The notes under the pieces were generated by a model, which saw only the letters and a program-made list of their open reading frames with translations, had not been told where the DNA came from and searched no databases. The translations under genes were made by a program, and so were the position numbers. Shown here in pieces: positions 7,501 to 17,421 of a stretch of 64,000 nt of DNA. Position 1 is the stretch's first letter; every line of letters starts with the position of its first letter. This DNA is from Phenylobacterium sp. RIFCSPHIGHO2_01_FULL_69_31 (GTDB taxonomy: Bacteria > Pseudomonadota > Alphaproteobacteria > Caulobacterales > Caulobacteraceae), in the NCBI RefSeq assembly GCF_001824475.1, contig NZ_MHXN01000046.1, positions 128,690 to 192,689 of the forward strand. The letters run 5' to 3'.

Positions 7501-9473
7501 AAGAGCACTTCGCTGGCGGTGTACTTTGTAACCGGCTTAGGGGGCGTGCCGCCATCGTCGGCCAGCTCTTGGCGCGCCGTCGGCATGAAGTAGCCCTCGT
7601 CCCGCATGGCGAGACGCTTGGTCTCCGCCTCGGACCAAGCCGGCAGTGAAAGCGCCGGATAAACGATCGTGCGCCCGGTAATGGAGTAGGGCTCTGGTTC
7701 ACGCTCGTAGAGAATGTCGACCCTGTAGCCCGCAATGAGGTCTTCTGCGTACAGCGGACCGTTATTCGTGACCTGAGCCTGGGTCAGTTTCCCCGTCAAT
7801 TCGCGCCCGGCCTGCTGGTCAAGCAGCATGAGGCCACGCGTCGCCACCTCCGGTGTTGATGTTGAGCTCGACAGTCCATCTGGGTTTGCGCCTTTGCGGT
7901 CGAGCTCGTGGGTGGCGTTCGCGGCCGATTGCATCTTCAGAGCCGCGCTGACCGGGTCGGCTGTTTCAAGGCGATATCGGCGCGTCGTGTCTCGGAGCTG
8001 CACGACGCCGTCCTTGACAGTGGGACTGCCCGCATCACTACGCGGACCTGGCCCGCCTAGGAACTCGGCCTCACCCCCCGGTTCAAAGACTGTCGGCGCA
8101 CGCCCGATCCCGGGCTGCAGCACAATCGCCGTCTGGCGGCTGGTGGACGTGTTGTTCCCGGACCCCGTTGGGTCAAACGCCAATGTGACGTAGCCGCGGA
8201 AGCGTCCAGCGTCGCCTGGCGTGAAGATGGTCCCAAGATCGTCTAGGCCAACCTCAGCTTCGAAGTCGACGATCAGGTTCATGAGCTTGCGCAGGGTCGG
8301 GTGCCCTTCAAGGCCGGCCACCTTGCGCCGCATGAGATCGCGCGCGATTTCCTTCGGGTCCTCGACGCTCGGCGGTTGAACGCTCTCGTCGAAGCGAGGC
8401 CGCAACGCTTGGTCCAACGCCGCCAGGTTCGTCTGAAGGAGGTCGCGTTCGGGGTGCACCGCCTCTGGTGACGTATCCAACATCAGAAGCGCGGCGAGCG
8501 CGTCGGCGGAGTCCGCCGGCTTCTCGTCCAGCAGGGTTGTGGTGCGGCGGCGTAGGAAGTGGTTGTCCGCGCGCGCTGAACGCGATTGATCGCGCCGCGC
8601 TTGGCCCTGCGGGGTGAGATCCACGAGCCGACTTTCTTGCTCCGCGGCGAACTTTTCCGCGAGGCCCGCGCGTTCGGCCAAGAACTTCCGCTCGGACGCG
8701 CGGCCCCCTTCGGCCGCATCCTGCTGAAGCTTCAGCACCGATCCATAACTTGAGGCGGCGTCGCCGAGCGGTCGCATCCCAAAGAGTTCGCCGCTGTAGG
8801 TGTTGCGCCAAAGATCCAGCCGCCAGGCGCGGTGCAACGGGTCCTTCAGGCGGTCGGCCGCCTCGCGACCAAATTGAACAGTTTGTCCGGCCTTGATCGT
8901 GTCCAGGATCGTCTTCTTCAAACCGGTAGCTTGCGAGGCCAAAGCCGTCAGGGTGTCGGCGGCCGCTTCGCGGACGTGAAGGCGGGTCAAAGTATCTGTC
9001 AGGACGCCGTGCGCGTACTCGGTGATGTCGAACTTGGGTCGTGTCGGAGCGGAGGACGGCCCCACACTGAGTTGGTCGAGAGTTCCGGCGTCGACGACCA
9101 CGGCGTTGGCGTCAACGGCTTTCGCGACGTCCAAAACATCATAGAGGACGTCAAACCCTTCGGGGTCGGCGCCGAGATCTGTGACGACATCCCTCCAAAG
9201 GGCGGCGGCCTCCCGTCGAGCCCCACGCGTCACGGCGTCAGGCCGCAGTGGCAGGGTCTTGGTCAGCTGCCCTTGGGCGTCGAAGAAACTCAACTTGAAC
9301 CGAGCCTCATCGCTCGCGATGTCGCTTGGCCAGGTGGTAAGGCCGACTTGGCCGCTGGTGGTGACGGGCTCCGGCCACAGGACTGCCGAAAGGCGTAAGG
9401 TAACCTTGCGGTTCACGGTGACTGCGCCGTCCGGGACGGCGGTGCAGTGGACGTTGACGCGTCGGTCGCTCAT
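4590..9473 (-). CDS. Giant protein of unknown function (1627 aa), partner of the 2606-aa Tat protein
   Basis: A single uninterrupted frame of 1627 codons. The ATG overlaps the stop of the upstream 2606-aa gene by 4 nt (ATGA), so the two are translationally coupled and probably act together. No N-terminal signal peptide or membrane segment is visible. The first 70 residues look like a beta-sandwich (VTVNRKVTLRLSAVLW). About residues 190-330 are charged and helical (for instance ERKFLAERAGLAEKFAAEQE). The rest is mostly beta-rich, with a proline-rich linker (RYLPPPPRTDPNDETPPEG) near residue 1210 and a C-terminal strand-rich region. No catalytic motif is apparent. I do not recognise the family. 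The size and lack of decay imply selection. Confidence 0.85.
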   Translation of the reverse strand: MSDRRVNVHCTAVPDGAVTVNRKVTLRLSAVLWPEPVTTSGQVGLTTWPSDIASDEARFKLSFFDAQGQLTKTLPLRPDAVTRGARREAAALWRDVVTDLGADPEGFDVLYDVLDVAKAVDANAVVVDAGTLDQLSVGPSSAPTRPKFDITEYAHGVLTDTLTRLHVREAAADTLTALASQATGLKKTILDTIKAGQTVQFGREAADRLKDPLHRAWRLDLWRNTYSGELFGMRPLGDAASSYGSVLKLQQDAAEGGRASERKFLAERAGLAEKFAAEQESRLVDLTPQGQARRDQSRSARADNHFLRRRTTTLLDEKPADSADALAALLMLDTSPEAVHPERDLLQTNLAALDQALRPRFDESVQPPSVEDPKEIARDLMRRKVAGLEGHPTLRKLMNLIVDFEAEVGLDDLGTIFTPGDAGRFRGYVTLAFDPTGSGNNTSTSRQTAIVLQPGIGRAPTVFEPGGEAEFLGGPGPRSDAGSPTVKDGVVQLRDTTRRYRLETADPVSAALKMQSAANATHELDRKGANPDGLSSSTSTPEVATRGLMLLDQQAGRELTGKLTQAQVTNNGPLYAEDLIAGYRVDILYEREPEPYSITGRTIVYPALSLPAWSEAETKRLAMRDEGYFMPTARQELADDGGTPPKPVTKYTASEVLFTWAGDNLGVPGLQYDDDGNPRTDVPAGVGDVPVSTVYRHGFDTAVLRVGMGLRVGLRVRKPNGSSVSLAAAQVLYPALALGQGTDEATDKPFVYRPTEKSRAPDVLVPERGSLASRSEAESPGEAESVVVVRDGKVLPREDEMRVLMPQRATFEKAEQFGLFDENEELIPFGAFRRVWLDEDTGQYPVYPEGGGGPVKARLFRTNSKLPETRENPFYPDPAARRLGVAVTRDGRTLDTFAGKAPDLAFWKQDPFEATPIYLEVARGKSDGGTFSAGTAGSAQEVRGPLLKVTLGPAEEVDLHLWTYATHAEAVRTNRFAYEASEHIQAQAGKLIGDLGKVWDAQIHKTPIPALQDVLTLRLVHALDKPRSAPLLKSPLVGVPTTGAPAGPGSWAELRALVTAPNPALEKQPRGAVVYFGGQFAIDRAATAAVRVELRWLEMDPALSLRKLPAGQSPSQPAKAWKDTWPTEYADGANWAFAPVPHTHAFDLTDLPRMDEERDADRRNLLDLVVGETGALRNLSHTFPSMHARRVVVRAVATSRFLRYLPPPPRTDPNDETPPEGPYERESASSTDVFRQLFHPGLAGTGQRRLQPLVTQFWIPAAIAPPPLTRTQPLHATQVVEKRNGDVLTATWTAPIRIPLKDWPISEGLLVGVVCTPSDQFDLREPEYDPNNPLRYKVVTPALSQREQQVRDRLLRLENSLEKFQALPKWLQDVSTQWAADPATQSQTDAHITADRFSGYVATAGNLALPKGAASGDDPGAPDEPAAPEMVSVVAYEPLFDPATGDWYCDVHLSPGEAAAPIVRLGIARYQPHALAGRELSPAIGLDVIAVAAPRTVTLSRAANTVMAKVTGASFSDRAPYTDGALDQPGKDRLLAAITPVMRFTLQRITPEGPVQVGEPVERPVQGGTWETSFDVASWPSTTKFAVLVEEFVLEGVSMAKARGLAETTLVERKLHFTYQGAVSGPP

Positions 9474-12400
9474 GCGTCCACCTTCTTGCGGCTATCCTTG
9501 TAGGCCTTGAGCGCGAGATGCTTGCGGTAGTCACGCCACGCGCGGTGCTTGTCGCGCACGTCGCGACGGATGAAGGGCGCGGCGGAGCGATCCAGCCGTT
9601 CAGTGAGCGACGCGTCTGGCGCCTGCGCAACCGCATCGAGGGCGTACCGCGTCACATCATGCGCGGCGAGACCGGCGCTCGCACTTTGGTCGCGCCTCGC
9701 ACCCCCGCCGGACCCGCCCTTCACCTTGTACTGCGCCGTCGCCGAGTACCGGAACTCCGCGAACCCGACCTTGAAGCTGAAGCTGACCGTGGAGGTCCCG
9801 TACATGTCGCTCTCGGTCTGAACGACGCGAACCTCGATGTTCACGCAGACGCCGAAGCACGCGACGTGGCCCTCGCCGACCGCGTGAACGAAGCCTTCAA
9901 TGCGACGTCCGCCGTTGGCCTGGGACAGCAGATAGATGCCTGCCGTTACGCGACCGGACGCATTCAATGGACCGAACTTGATCGCGGTGACGGCGCCGAA
10001 TTCGAACTGAATCTCGAACGCCACAATGCCGCGCGCATCGGCCGTCAGTCCGACGAACCCACCGCCTCCGTAGGGTGGCTGAGCAATGAGGAACGGCTTC
10101 TCGCGGCTCGCGAAGGCAAACTTGAAGAGCGCCTGGCCTTCGGAGAACGGCAGTAAGACGGCCGCTGAGATGGCCAAGTTGATGAGCTGTAGCGAGCCCA
10201 CCATGATAAGCGGGCTTGCGTAACGATAGCCTGCTTCGATCCCGATCGGTGCGTAGGACGGCGCCAGATAGAAGCCGTTGCCCTCCTCGGGGCTCATCAG
10301 CTTCTGGAGCGGCTCGATGAAGGACAGCAGGGCGCCGTACTGAACGCCGTGGATATCAGCCTTCAGCTCGGTGCGCCCCTGGGCGTCGAGGTCGAAGCGC
10401 GCACCCTTGAACTGGATCGACAAGAGGTCGAAAGCGCCTCCCAGCAGGTGCACCTTGAAGGGCTTCAACCGACCCGATGCCGTAACGCTGCGCTTGCCGG
10501 TGAGTAGATTGATCTCGACCCGACTTTTCAGGACGAGATCGTTTTCGGGCGGCGCCGGGTCTGATCCAAGCGGCTCTGCCGGCACACTCGGATCCATCGC
10601 GAACACGGGATCGCTAGACGGGAACGGCGAAAGCTCCGTGTCGAAGTCATACTGAACGCGGACGCGCACGGGCAGCAGCTCGAGGAGTTTGTCGCGAAGG
10701 AGTCGCTCGACGCCGTCGAACGAGATGAGCGCGCTGATCTGGCCGCGTCCCAAAGCCGAGACGAGCTCTGCCAACAGCTCGGCTGCGCGAACAAGCCCCA
10801 GTCCCTCCGTGCGCCATTGATTTCGGAGGGCGTTCAACGGGGCCCACGGCACCGTGCCACCCGTTGTGTTGAGCGCTTTGGCAATGTCCGAGAGCAGGTC
10901 GCGATCCTTCGTGATCGCGTCCTCCGCCTTCTTCAGGGCGTCGATTGTCGGCGCGCCTAGCGCTTCCAACACGCTCGCCGCCGAGAGGGACTCTTCTGAG
11001 CTAGATGGCTTCTTGAGCAGGGCCGAGAGCGCCGACACGCCCTTGAGAGCAGACTCGTGCAGCTCGAGTGTTGGCGTGACCGCCTGCCTAAGCAGGTCTC
11101 GAACACCGGCTTCCAGTTTGTCCGGCAGCTGACCGGGCAACAGCACCGTCTGAAGGATGGCCGCGATTACGTCGCGCTCCACCTCGGCTTTCATGCCCTC
11201 CAGTTCGGTCGCAAGGCGAAGCAGCGCCTGGCGCTGGCCGTCTTGGGCGAGGTCGCCTACGGCGGCGTTGGCTAGCCGCAGAGCTTCGGCATAGCGCGTG
11301 GCGACCGCATCCGCGACGGCCTTGAGGTCCGCCTTCGCTGTCGCAGCACCAATTGCAGTTTCCAGCGAAGTAATGGCGCGCCGGATCCTGGCGTTCCAGA
11401 TGGTGGGGTCGCGAATGGCCCGCAGTGAGCTTGCAAGCTCAAGCAAGGAGCGTTGGAAGCCCAGCGCGGCGAGAATTTCCCCAGCGATCCTCGCCTTCTC
11501 GGCGGTGGAGAGTTCGCTGACGTTCGGACGCGCAGCTTCCGGAATGAGCCGCAGGGCTTCATAGAGCGCTACCGTATCTCGAACCAGTCGGGCTAGCCGA
11601 TCCGCCAGCTCTCGGCGCTTCTGAATGGCGTCGCCCACGGCGGATGCGAACGCGCCAGGCGCCGTGCAGACACTTGAGAGCTTGTCGCCGAGCTGACCTG
11701 GGGCGCGCCCCGGCGACAGACTGAACCTGAGCCTTTGAAGCGCCTCAAGCTCGGCCGCGACGCGCTGCAGCGCGGTCTTCGTCGCCTGCAGCTGAACGCG
11801 GTATCGATCGGCATTGCCCGACCGGACGCTCGCGGGCAGATCGATGCGGTCAAGGATCGAGGCCGCGTCGGCCAGAGGCTTTTCGAGTTCCCCCGCTGAG
11901 CCGAGGGTGTCGAAGGCCACGCTCCTCGCCAGTTCTGCGATCTGCGGGAGCTTGTCCGTGGCGGCCGCGCACCACGTAGCGCCAAGCGCACTGCCCGCTC
12001 GCGCCGCCAAGGCCATTAGGCCGCCCGCTTGCACCGCCGAGAAGGCTTTTTCGGCTGCCGTCACGAGTTCTCGGAGCGCGGCTCCAATACTGGCGTCGAC
12101 CTGCTCGGCAATACGCGACTTGATGTCTTCCAGCGCCTTCTCGAGCCTGGCCTTGACCATCGCTTGCGCCGCGTCGGCGACGACCTGCGGCCTCAGAGTC
12201 GATAGCGCCCTCAAAGCCCCTTCGAACCGTTGGGCCTGTACCAGTAGTGCGTCGAGTTGTTGGATCTGCAGCGCGAGGCGAGTGCGCTCAACCTCTGCCT
12301 TTGCGCCGCCGAGAGCGCTCTGCAGCTCATAAAGCTGCGCCGGCAGATTGACGCCGCGAAGGGCTTGCGCCGCGATGGCAAGGCGCGCTGCGTCGAGCTG

Positions 12401-15400
12401 TGCCTTCAGACGCGCCCGGTCTGCAGGTTTGGCGATTTGCAGCTTTGCTTCGAGATCACGCGCAGCATCCACGCTAGACGAAGCTGTTTGCTCAACCAGC
12501 ACCAGCAGGTCGGCAGCCAAGCGATTTCGGAGCGTCTCTAGGGGCCCACCCGTCGCTGCGACATCCTGACGAAGACCAACGAGCTCTTGCTGAAGGTCGA
12601 GCCGACCATCGCGCGCCGCCCGGGTCAGTCGCGCGTCGATCAGCGCCACAACCTGCGCCGCGAACTCGGCAACGGCCGGGTGAACTGCTTCGCCCACGCC
12701 TGGCAGCTGGCGAAGGGCGTTGACGATCTGCCCGGCGAGCTCGTCACGACTCCATTCAAGGCGCGTCTCCGCAACGCCGCGTAGGCGGGCCGCCGCGTCG
12801 AGTGCTTCCGCCAGCGGCCGACCGAAACGCTCGAAGAAGAGCGATTGCTGGAGTTGCGGCAGCGCGTCGTGAGGGTTCTTGAGCAGCTGGCGAACCAGCT
12901 TCTTCTGAGCTGCGCGCGAGGCGGCTGGGTCGGCGCCGGGTCTCGGCTGCGGTAGGGAGGCCGTATTGGCGCCGCCGCCGGGGGCGCCCGGCAACGCGTT
13001 CGGCGCCGCGGGTTCGGTGATGACTAGCGGGCCGAAGAGGGGTTGGAACAGATCGGCGTCGATGGCCTGGTCCAAGAACTCGCCGATCGGTCCGGTTTCG
13101 ATCCATTCCTGAAGTTTGTCCGCCAGGAGCGCTCTGGGGTTGGCGGCCAACCGGCGAATGTTCTGAACGAGCTGCTGGGCGTCGGCGATGGCCTGGGTGA
13201 GAACCACCGGCACCGGGTGACGAAGGACTTCCTCGACTTCTCGCAGGAGGCCTTGGCCGGCGTCGTACATTCCCGTGGCGGCCGCAAGCTTCCGCTCCCG
13301 CTCCACGTTCGAGGCAGCCGCCGCAGCGCAGGCTTCGGATGCGCGAATGGTGCGCGCGTATTGATCCATCAGGTCCGGGTAGAGCGCCTCGAGGGTGAAC
13401 GCGGTCGGCTTTCCCTCTGGGTCCAGCACCTGCTGGATCGCCTTGTCCAGAGACGCTTGTGCCTGGCGCTGAAACTCCTTCAACGCCGCAGCAATCTGGC
13501 CAGCCGCGCGCAGCGCGTCGTCGACCGCTTTGCCGCCATAGTCTGCAAGCTCTTTGGTCTTGGCCGAGGTCGTGATGGACGCGACCTTCAGGATCAGGTC
13601 GAGCGGTACGATGCCGAGCAGGGTCGCATTGTGGAAGTACTCGGCGGGATTGCGCATCCCCGCCTTTGCTGAGCGATAGTCGAAGGCTTTCGGCGCCGGC
13701 GAGCCAACCGACGACCCGCCAACTGTGGCTGGTGCATCGATGTCAGCGTCCGCGATGAGATCCGTAACGGCGCTCTGCCCGGAGGGCGACGGAAGTTCGC
13801 GGCCACCGACGAAGCCAACGCTGCGCGACAGCGCCGCCAGCTTCGCGGAGGGCTTGGCGACCCCGCCCGTCGCCTTGCCCTGTGCGCCGACGTCGAGGCC
13901 GATGACCGGCCCCACGACCCGAAGGAAGATCTCCGAAGGGTTCTTGCTGCTGTCGAACCCGTGTCGGACGTAGTCTTCGTCGTAGGCCACGGTGACCGGG
14001 CCCTGCGCGCGGCCCAATAGACGATCCAAAGGCTGGATGGTGACCTTGGCGTCGACCATGGTTGGATGGAAGGGCGGCTCATCGAGCCCCTCCATGAAGA
14101 TCGTGACGTCAAAATTCTCCTGGGGCCCGCCACGAGACTCATTGATGAGGCGCCCGCGCGCGCCCAATCGCACCTGACGGGCTTTGAACTGGGTGTCGCC
14201 CGCCTTCTTGCTCGGCGCGAACAAGGCGTCGCGATCGGAATGGCTCTCCAGGCGCAAGCGCGTGAACTGGGTCTCCGGGTCGCGGTGCGAAGCCGGGACG
14301 GGCAGCGCGTTGTAATACGCCGTCAGCTTCTTCATGGCTGCTGGCGTATGAGCGGCCTCGTTCGAGACGAAGATGAGCGGCGCGGTCACCCGCGTCTTAT
14401 CGCCGTCGACCCGGTACTCGAAGCGAACCTCGTTGCCGTACTTGTGTCCTGAGGGGGCTGGATGGGGTTGCGTTCCCGGCGCGGTGCGAGGCCAGAAAAC
14501 CCCGCGAGCACCGACGTCGAGCTCGACGTCTTTCACGAGGTCAGGCGTCCGCTGCGTGAGTAGCTCGACCGCCTTGGCGGGATAGTCTCGCCCCTTGAAC
14601 GGCTGCTGCGAGGCCGGGAACGCCTTCTTGGGAATCTTCGGAATGATGAAGTGCCGCTTCGAGAGGTAAAAGACCGGGTCCTTTTTCTCGGCATTGTCGC
14701 GCGACGGCCGGCGCATGCGCTGTGTCAGGCTGATCAGGCTGACGCGGAAGCCGATTGGGAAAAGGAAGCCCTTTTCCTGGATCATCACGTACGCATCGCG
14801 GCCGCCCACGGTCCGCATCACGGCCTTCTCGACGTTGAAGGCCGCAGGATCGATGAATGGGACGATCCCGGCGATTTGGGTGGCCGGAGGCTCGCCGGCC
14901 CAAATCAGGTTCGTGGTCGCGCCGCGAGAGGTCAACATGATGTCGGCCGTGGCGAACGGCCGGGGCGAGATCACGCCTTCTTTGAAAAACTTGGTATTTG
15001 CGGTGCCCGGAACGACGTCCGTTTTGTCGCTAAGGTACCAATTGGACTTGGGGCGACGCACCATGCCCCCTTGCTTGTCCATTCCGTTCGGATCGACAGC
15101 GCGCAGGCCGGGTAGTCCGATCGCAGAGCTCTCCATGAAGATCTCGCGCCGCTGCCTGCGGTTGATCGGCAGATGGAAACGCTCGTTGATCCAGGCTGAG
15201 TTCTCCTTTTCGTAATCCCGCGCCCCGCCAATCGTCAGGATCTTCGGATCGAAATCCACCGACGACAGAACTCGAACCGCGGTGCGGGTGCTCGGGTCCA
15301 AAACCGCGCCCCAGTTGGGATTCACGAGTTGCGGGCGGGGCATATGCGCCGGCGTGAGGAAGCGCCCATGCCGGTCCGGCGAAAAGAGGAGGCCGGTCAC

Positions 15401-17290
15401 AAGTTCGAGCGACGTCTCGCCCGCGTCGGGCGAACGCAGCAGACCTGCGAAGTGCTGCTTGGCGGCGTCTCGGCTCATGCTGCGCGTGAAGCCGCCGGCT
15501 TCGAGCTCGGCATCGGCTTCCAGGTCGGCCTCGATGGCGCGCTGGTGGACACGCAAGGCCATGTCCGTCCAGTCCGTCACCTCTTCGACGCTGATGGGCT
15601 CCGAAGTTGGCGGCTTGCTCTGTCCCTGCCCCGAGAACTCAAAAACCAGACGTGACGGGCCCGACGCCTGTGTGCGCGCCAACCAGGTTTCTCGACCCAG
15701 GGCGTCTTTGGCCGACTTGCTGATCTGGCGGGCGTCGTTGGGGCCGGGCTGGCCGCCACCCTCGTTGTAATAGAACACCTCTTCGCTCAGGTGTTGGGCG
15801 TCGAAGTGGACGATGCGGTAGGGCTGAAGGTCTGCGTCTGGAAGTGAACTCAGCGAGAGCCGCCGCATAATCGGCGAACCGCCTTCGTTCAGCTCGAAGC
15901 GGTAGCCCGGGTACGAGAACGACAGATCAAACGAGTCGATTGTTCTGCGCAGCCGCATCCTTGCGAGCTTCTCGCCGCCGCGTTCGAGACTGGTGTCATC
16001 GGCCGCCGGCTTCGCGAAGCGGCCCATGAAGGCGCGAACCCGGGCCTTCACGCCACCATGCAGGACCGAGATGGTTTCGCTGATGACATCGCCGCTACCG
16101 GGCAAGGCAGGATCGATCAAGTCTCCAAAGTAGAGCTTGGCCGGCGTCTCGCGGAACTCGAGATCACAGCTGGACGCGCCCTTGACAGGAGCATGGACCG
16201 CGACCAGCCGGATCGGGAATGTCATCTCGCCGACCGGGCCTGCACCCCAGGTGCGCGTCACGGGCGTGGCGTTCTCACGCCAGAAGGTTGCCGAGAAGGT
16301 CTTGCTCTCTAAGCGCTGCCGCACGTCCGCGAGGACGGCCTCGAGCGTAATGCGCTTGAGAAGCTCGTCCGCGTCGCCAGACAGCTTCAGCTTTTCGAGT
16401 CGAAGTTCCCCGCCAGGCTCGCCGTTAGCGACGGCACGGAATTGCAGACGGCCGACGCCGTCGGCCACAAGTACGCCACGCCGACCGCTTGGCGCCTTCC
16501 AAGTCGCCAACCGTACCGCCGACGTCTGCTGCATCGACGCGAAGGCCTGATCGTCGCGTCCGACCTTGCCGAGTGGTGAGGCCCGCGACTCGCCCACGCC
16601 CCCAACTGCGTGAATGTCCGTGCAAGCGCCCAGCGCTGCTCCCGGGATCGTCGCACGATCCGCTGGCATCGCCGCTCTGGGCTGCACCGTGACCGATTTG
16701 GCAGTCCAGGCGTATCCCGGGACTGAGAGTTTGGCCGGCGCATTGCCCGAAGGCGTGAGTTCCAAGCCTGCCGAGGAAGTCCCGGAGAATAGAGTTAGGT
16801 CCTTGGTGACGACCGCTCGGCTTGCCGGCAGGGCGATCAGTCCGTCGTCTGCCACCTTGATCCGTCGTTCCGGGGCATCAAGCGTCGCTCGGCTCCCGGC
16901 GCACCAATCAGTGAGTGGCAGCGTGACTTGGCGCGCTCCCAACACCGAGAGCTTGATGCGCCATGTGTTGTCGACGGGCTCTTCGATGCGTGCCCGCAGA
17001 GCCAGATCGAGGTCCGTCCCGAGTACCGGTCCAGACAGTGTGATTTCCCAGGCCCGGTCGCTATTGCTGGGAGTCCGAAGATCGACCTTGGTCTTGCCGA
17101 CGACGGCAGGATCAATCGTCCAGGTGTCGCCGCCCCAGACGACCTGCAAGGTGTCGCCGACCTTGTTGAACGAGGGCGCGGTCTGAGCCTGAGCAGCGCT
17201 TGCCGCCAAGCTCGCTGAGGAGGCGGCGACGAAACGGCGCCGCGTAACACCCTTGCGCCCTCGAGAGGACGTGTCGCCCCTGTCCGTCAC
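9470..17290 (-). CDS. Giant Tat-exported protein (2606 aa), unknown function
   Basis: An unbroken 2606-codon frame. The GTG at 17290 is preceded by a G-rich ribosome site. The N terminus is a twin-arginine signal (TRRRFVAASSASLAASAAQAQT), so it is predicted to cross the inner membrane folded. About residues 40-1230 are beta-rich. About 1230-2190 is a long Ala/Leu/Glu-rich helical region with coiled-coil character (such as LQQSLFFERFGRPLAEALD and KLQIAKPADRARLKAQLDAA). About 2210-2540 returns to beta structure with alternating hydrophobic residues and glycines (GGGGFVGLTADARGIVAFEI). The last 60 residues are strongly basic. It heads an operon with the 1627-aa gene and lies divergent from a lipoprotein metzincin. 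A surface or periplasmic filament, scaffold or lipid-transfer role is possible but unproven. Confidence 0.85.
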   Translation of the reverse strand: MTDRGDTSSRGRKGVTRRRFVAASSASLAASAAQAQTAPSFNKVGDTLQVVWGGDTWTIDPAVVGKTKVDLRTPSNSDRAWEITLSGPVLGTDLDLALRARIEEPVDNTWRIKLSVLGARQVTLPLTDWCAGSRATLDAPERRIKVADDGLIALPASRAVVTKDLTLFSGTSSAGLELTPSGNAPAKLSVPGYAWTAKSVTVQPRAAMPADRATIPGAALGACTDIHAVGGVGESRASPLGKVGRDDQAFASMQQTSAVRLATWKAPSGRRGVLVADGVGRLQFRAVANGEPGGELRLEKLKLSGDADELLKRITLEAVLADVRQRLESKTFSATFWRENATPVTRTWGAGPVGEMTFPIRLVAVHAPVKGASSCDLEFRETPAKLYFGDLIDPALPGSGDVISETISVLHGGVKARVRAFMGRFAKPAADDTSLERGGEKLARMRLRRTIDSFDLSFSYPGYRFELNEGGSPIMRRLSLSSLPDADLQPYRIVHFDAQHLSEEVFYYNEGGGQPGPNDARQISKSAKDALGRETWLARTQASGPSRLVFEFSGQGQSKPPTSEPISVEEVTDWTDMALRVHQRAIEADLEADAELEAGGFTRSMSRDAAKQHFAGLLRSPDAGETSLELVTGLLFSPDRHGRFLTPAHMPRPQLVNPNWGAVLDPSTRTAVRVLSSVDFDPKILTIGGARDYEKENSAWINERFHLPINRRQRREIFMESSAIGLPGLRAVDPNGMDKQGGMVRRPKSNWYLSDKTDVVPGTANTKFFKEGVISPRPFATADIMLTSRGATTNLIWAGEPPATQIAGIVPFIDPAAFNVEKAVMRTVGGRDAYVMIQEKGFLFPIGFRVSLISLTQRMRRPSRDNAEKKDPVFYLSKRHFIIPKIPKKAFPASQQPFKGRDYPAKAVELLTQRTPDLVKDVELDVGARGVFWPRTAPGTQPHPAPSGHKYGNEVRFEYRVDGDKTRVTAPLIFVSNEAAHTPAAMKKLTAYYNALPVPASHRDPETQFTRLRLESHSDRDALFAPSKKAGDTQFKARQVRLGARGRLINESRGGPQENFDVTIFMEGLDEPPFHPTMVDAKVTIQPLDRLLGRAQGPVTVAYDEDYVRHGFDSSKNPSEIFLRVVGPVIGLDVGAQGKATGGVAKPSAKLAALSRSVGFVGGRELPSPSGQSAVTDLIADADIDAPATVGGSSVGSPAPKAFDYRSAKAGMRNPAEYFHNATLLGIVPLDLILKVASITTSAKTKELADYGGKAVDDALRAAGQIAAALKEFQRQAQASLDKAIQQVLDPEGKPTAFTLEALYPDLMDQYARTIRASEACAAAAASNVERERKLAAATGMYDAGQGLLREVEEVLRHPVPVVLTQAIADAQQLVQNIRRLAANPRALLADKLQEWIETGPIGEFLDQAIDADLFQPLFGPLVITEPAAPNALPGAPGGGANTASLPQPRPGADPAASRAAQKKLVRQLLKNPHDALPQLQQSLFFERFGRPLAEALDAAARLRGVAETRLEWSRDELAGQIVNALRQLPGVGEAVHPAVAEFAAQVVALIDARLTRAARDGRLDLQQELVGLRQDVAATGGPLETLRNRLAADLLVLVEQTASSSVDAARDLEAKLQIAKPADRARLKAQLDAARLAIAAQALRGVNLPAQLYELQSALGGAKAEVERTRLALQIQQLDALLVQAQRFEGALRALSTLRPQVVADAAQAMVKARLEKALEDIKSRIAEQVDASIGAALRELVTAAEKAFSAVQAGGLMALAARAGSALGATWCAAATDKLPQIAELARSVAFDTLGSAGELEKPLADAASILDRIDLPASVRSGNADRYRVQLQATKTALQRVAAELEALQRLRFSLSPGRAPGQLGDKLSSVCTAPGAFASAVGDAIQKRRELADRLARLVRDTVALYEALRLIPEAARPNVSELSTAEKARIAGEILAALGFQRSLLELASSLRAIRDPTIWNARIRRAITSLETAIGAATAKADLKAVADAVATRYAEALRLANAAVGDLAQDGQRQALLRLATELEGMKAEVERDVIAAILQTVLLPGQLPDKLEAGVRDLLRQAVTPTLELHESALKGVSALSALLKKPSSSEESLSAASVLEALGAPTIDALKKAEDAITKDRDLLSDIAKALNTTGGTVPWAPLNALRNQWRTEGLGLVRAAELLAELVSALGRGQISALISFDGVERLLRDKLLELLPVRVRVQYDFDTELSPFPSSDPVFAMDPSVPAEPLGSDPAPPENDLVLKSRVEINLLTGKRSVTASGRLKPFKVHLLGGAFDLLSIQFKGARFDLDAQGRTELKADIHGVQYGALLSFIEPLQKLMSPEEGNGFYLAPSYAPIGIEAGYRYASPLIMVGSLQLINLAISAAVLLPFSEGQALFKFAFASREKPFLIAQPPYGGGGFVGLTADARGIVAFEIQFEFGAVTAIKFGPLNASGRVTAGIYLLSQANGGRRIEGFVHAVGEGHVACFGVCVNIEVRVVQTESDMYGTSTVSFSFKVGFAEFRYSATAQYKVKGGSGGGARRDQSASAGLAAHDVTRYALDAVAQAPDASLTERLDRSAAPFIRRDVRDKHRAWRDYRKHLALKAYKDSRKKVDA

Positions 17291-17421
17291 GGCTTGCCCC
17301 CACCCCGCGATAACGACGCTACATGAGCACGTGACGCTTGCAACCGAAAAGGGTATTTAAGAATAGCGTAACGCAAGCATGTCGAGTAGCCGACGCATTC
17401 GGGACCCTGGGGGGCGCTGAA
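17291..17421. promoter_or_regulatory. Divergent promoter region of giant operon and metzincin
   Basis: These 130 bp separate the start of the giant-protein operon (minus) from the metzincin gene (plus), so both promoters must lie here. GCTTGC and GCAAGC half-repeats flank an A/T-richer core (GGGTATTTAAGAATAG, about 17351-17366). I cannot assign -35/-10 elements with confidence. Confidence 0.35.
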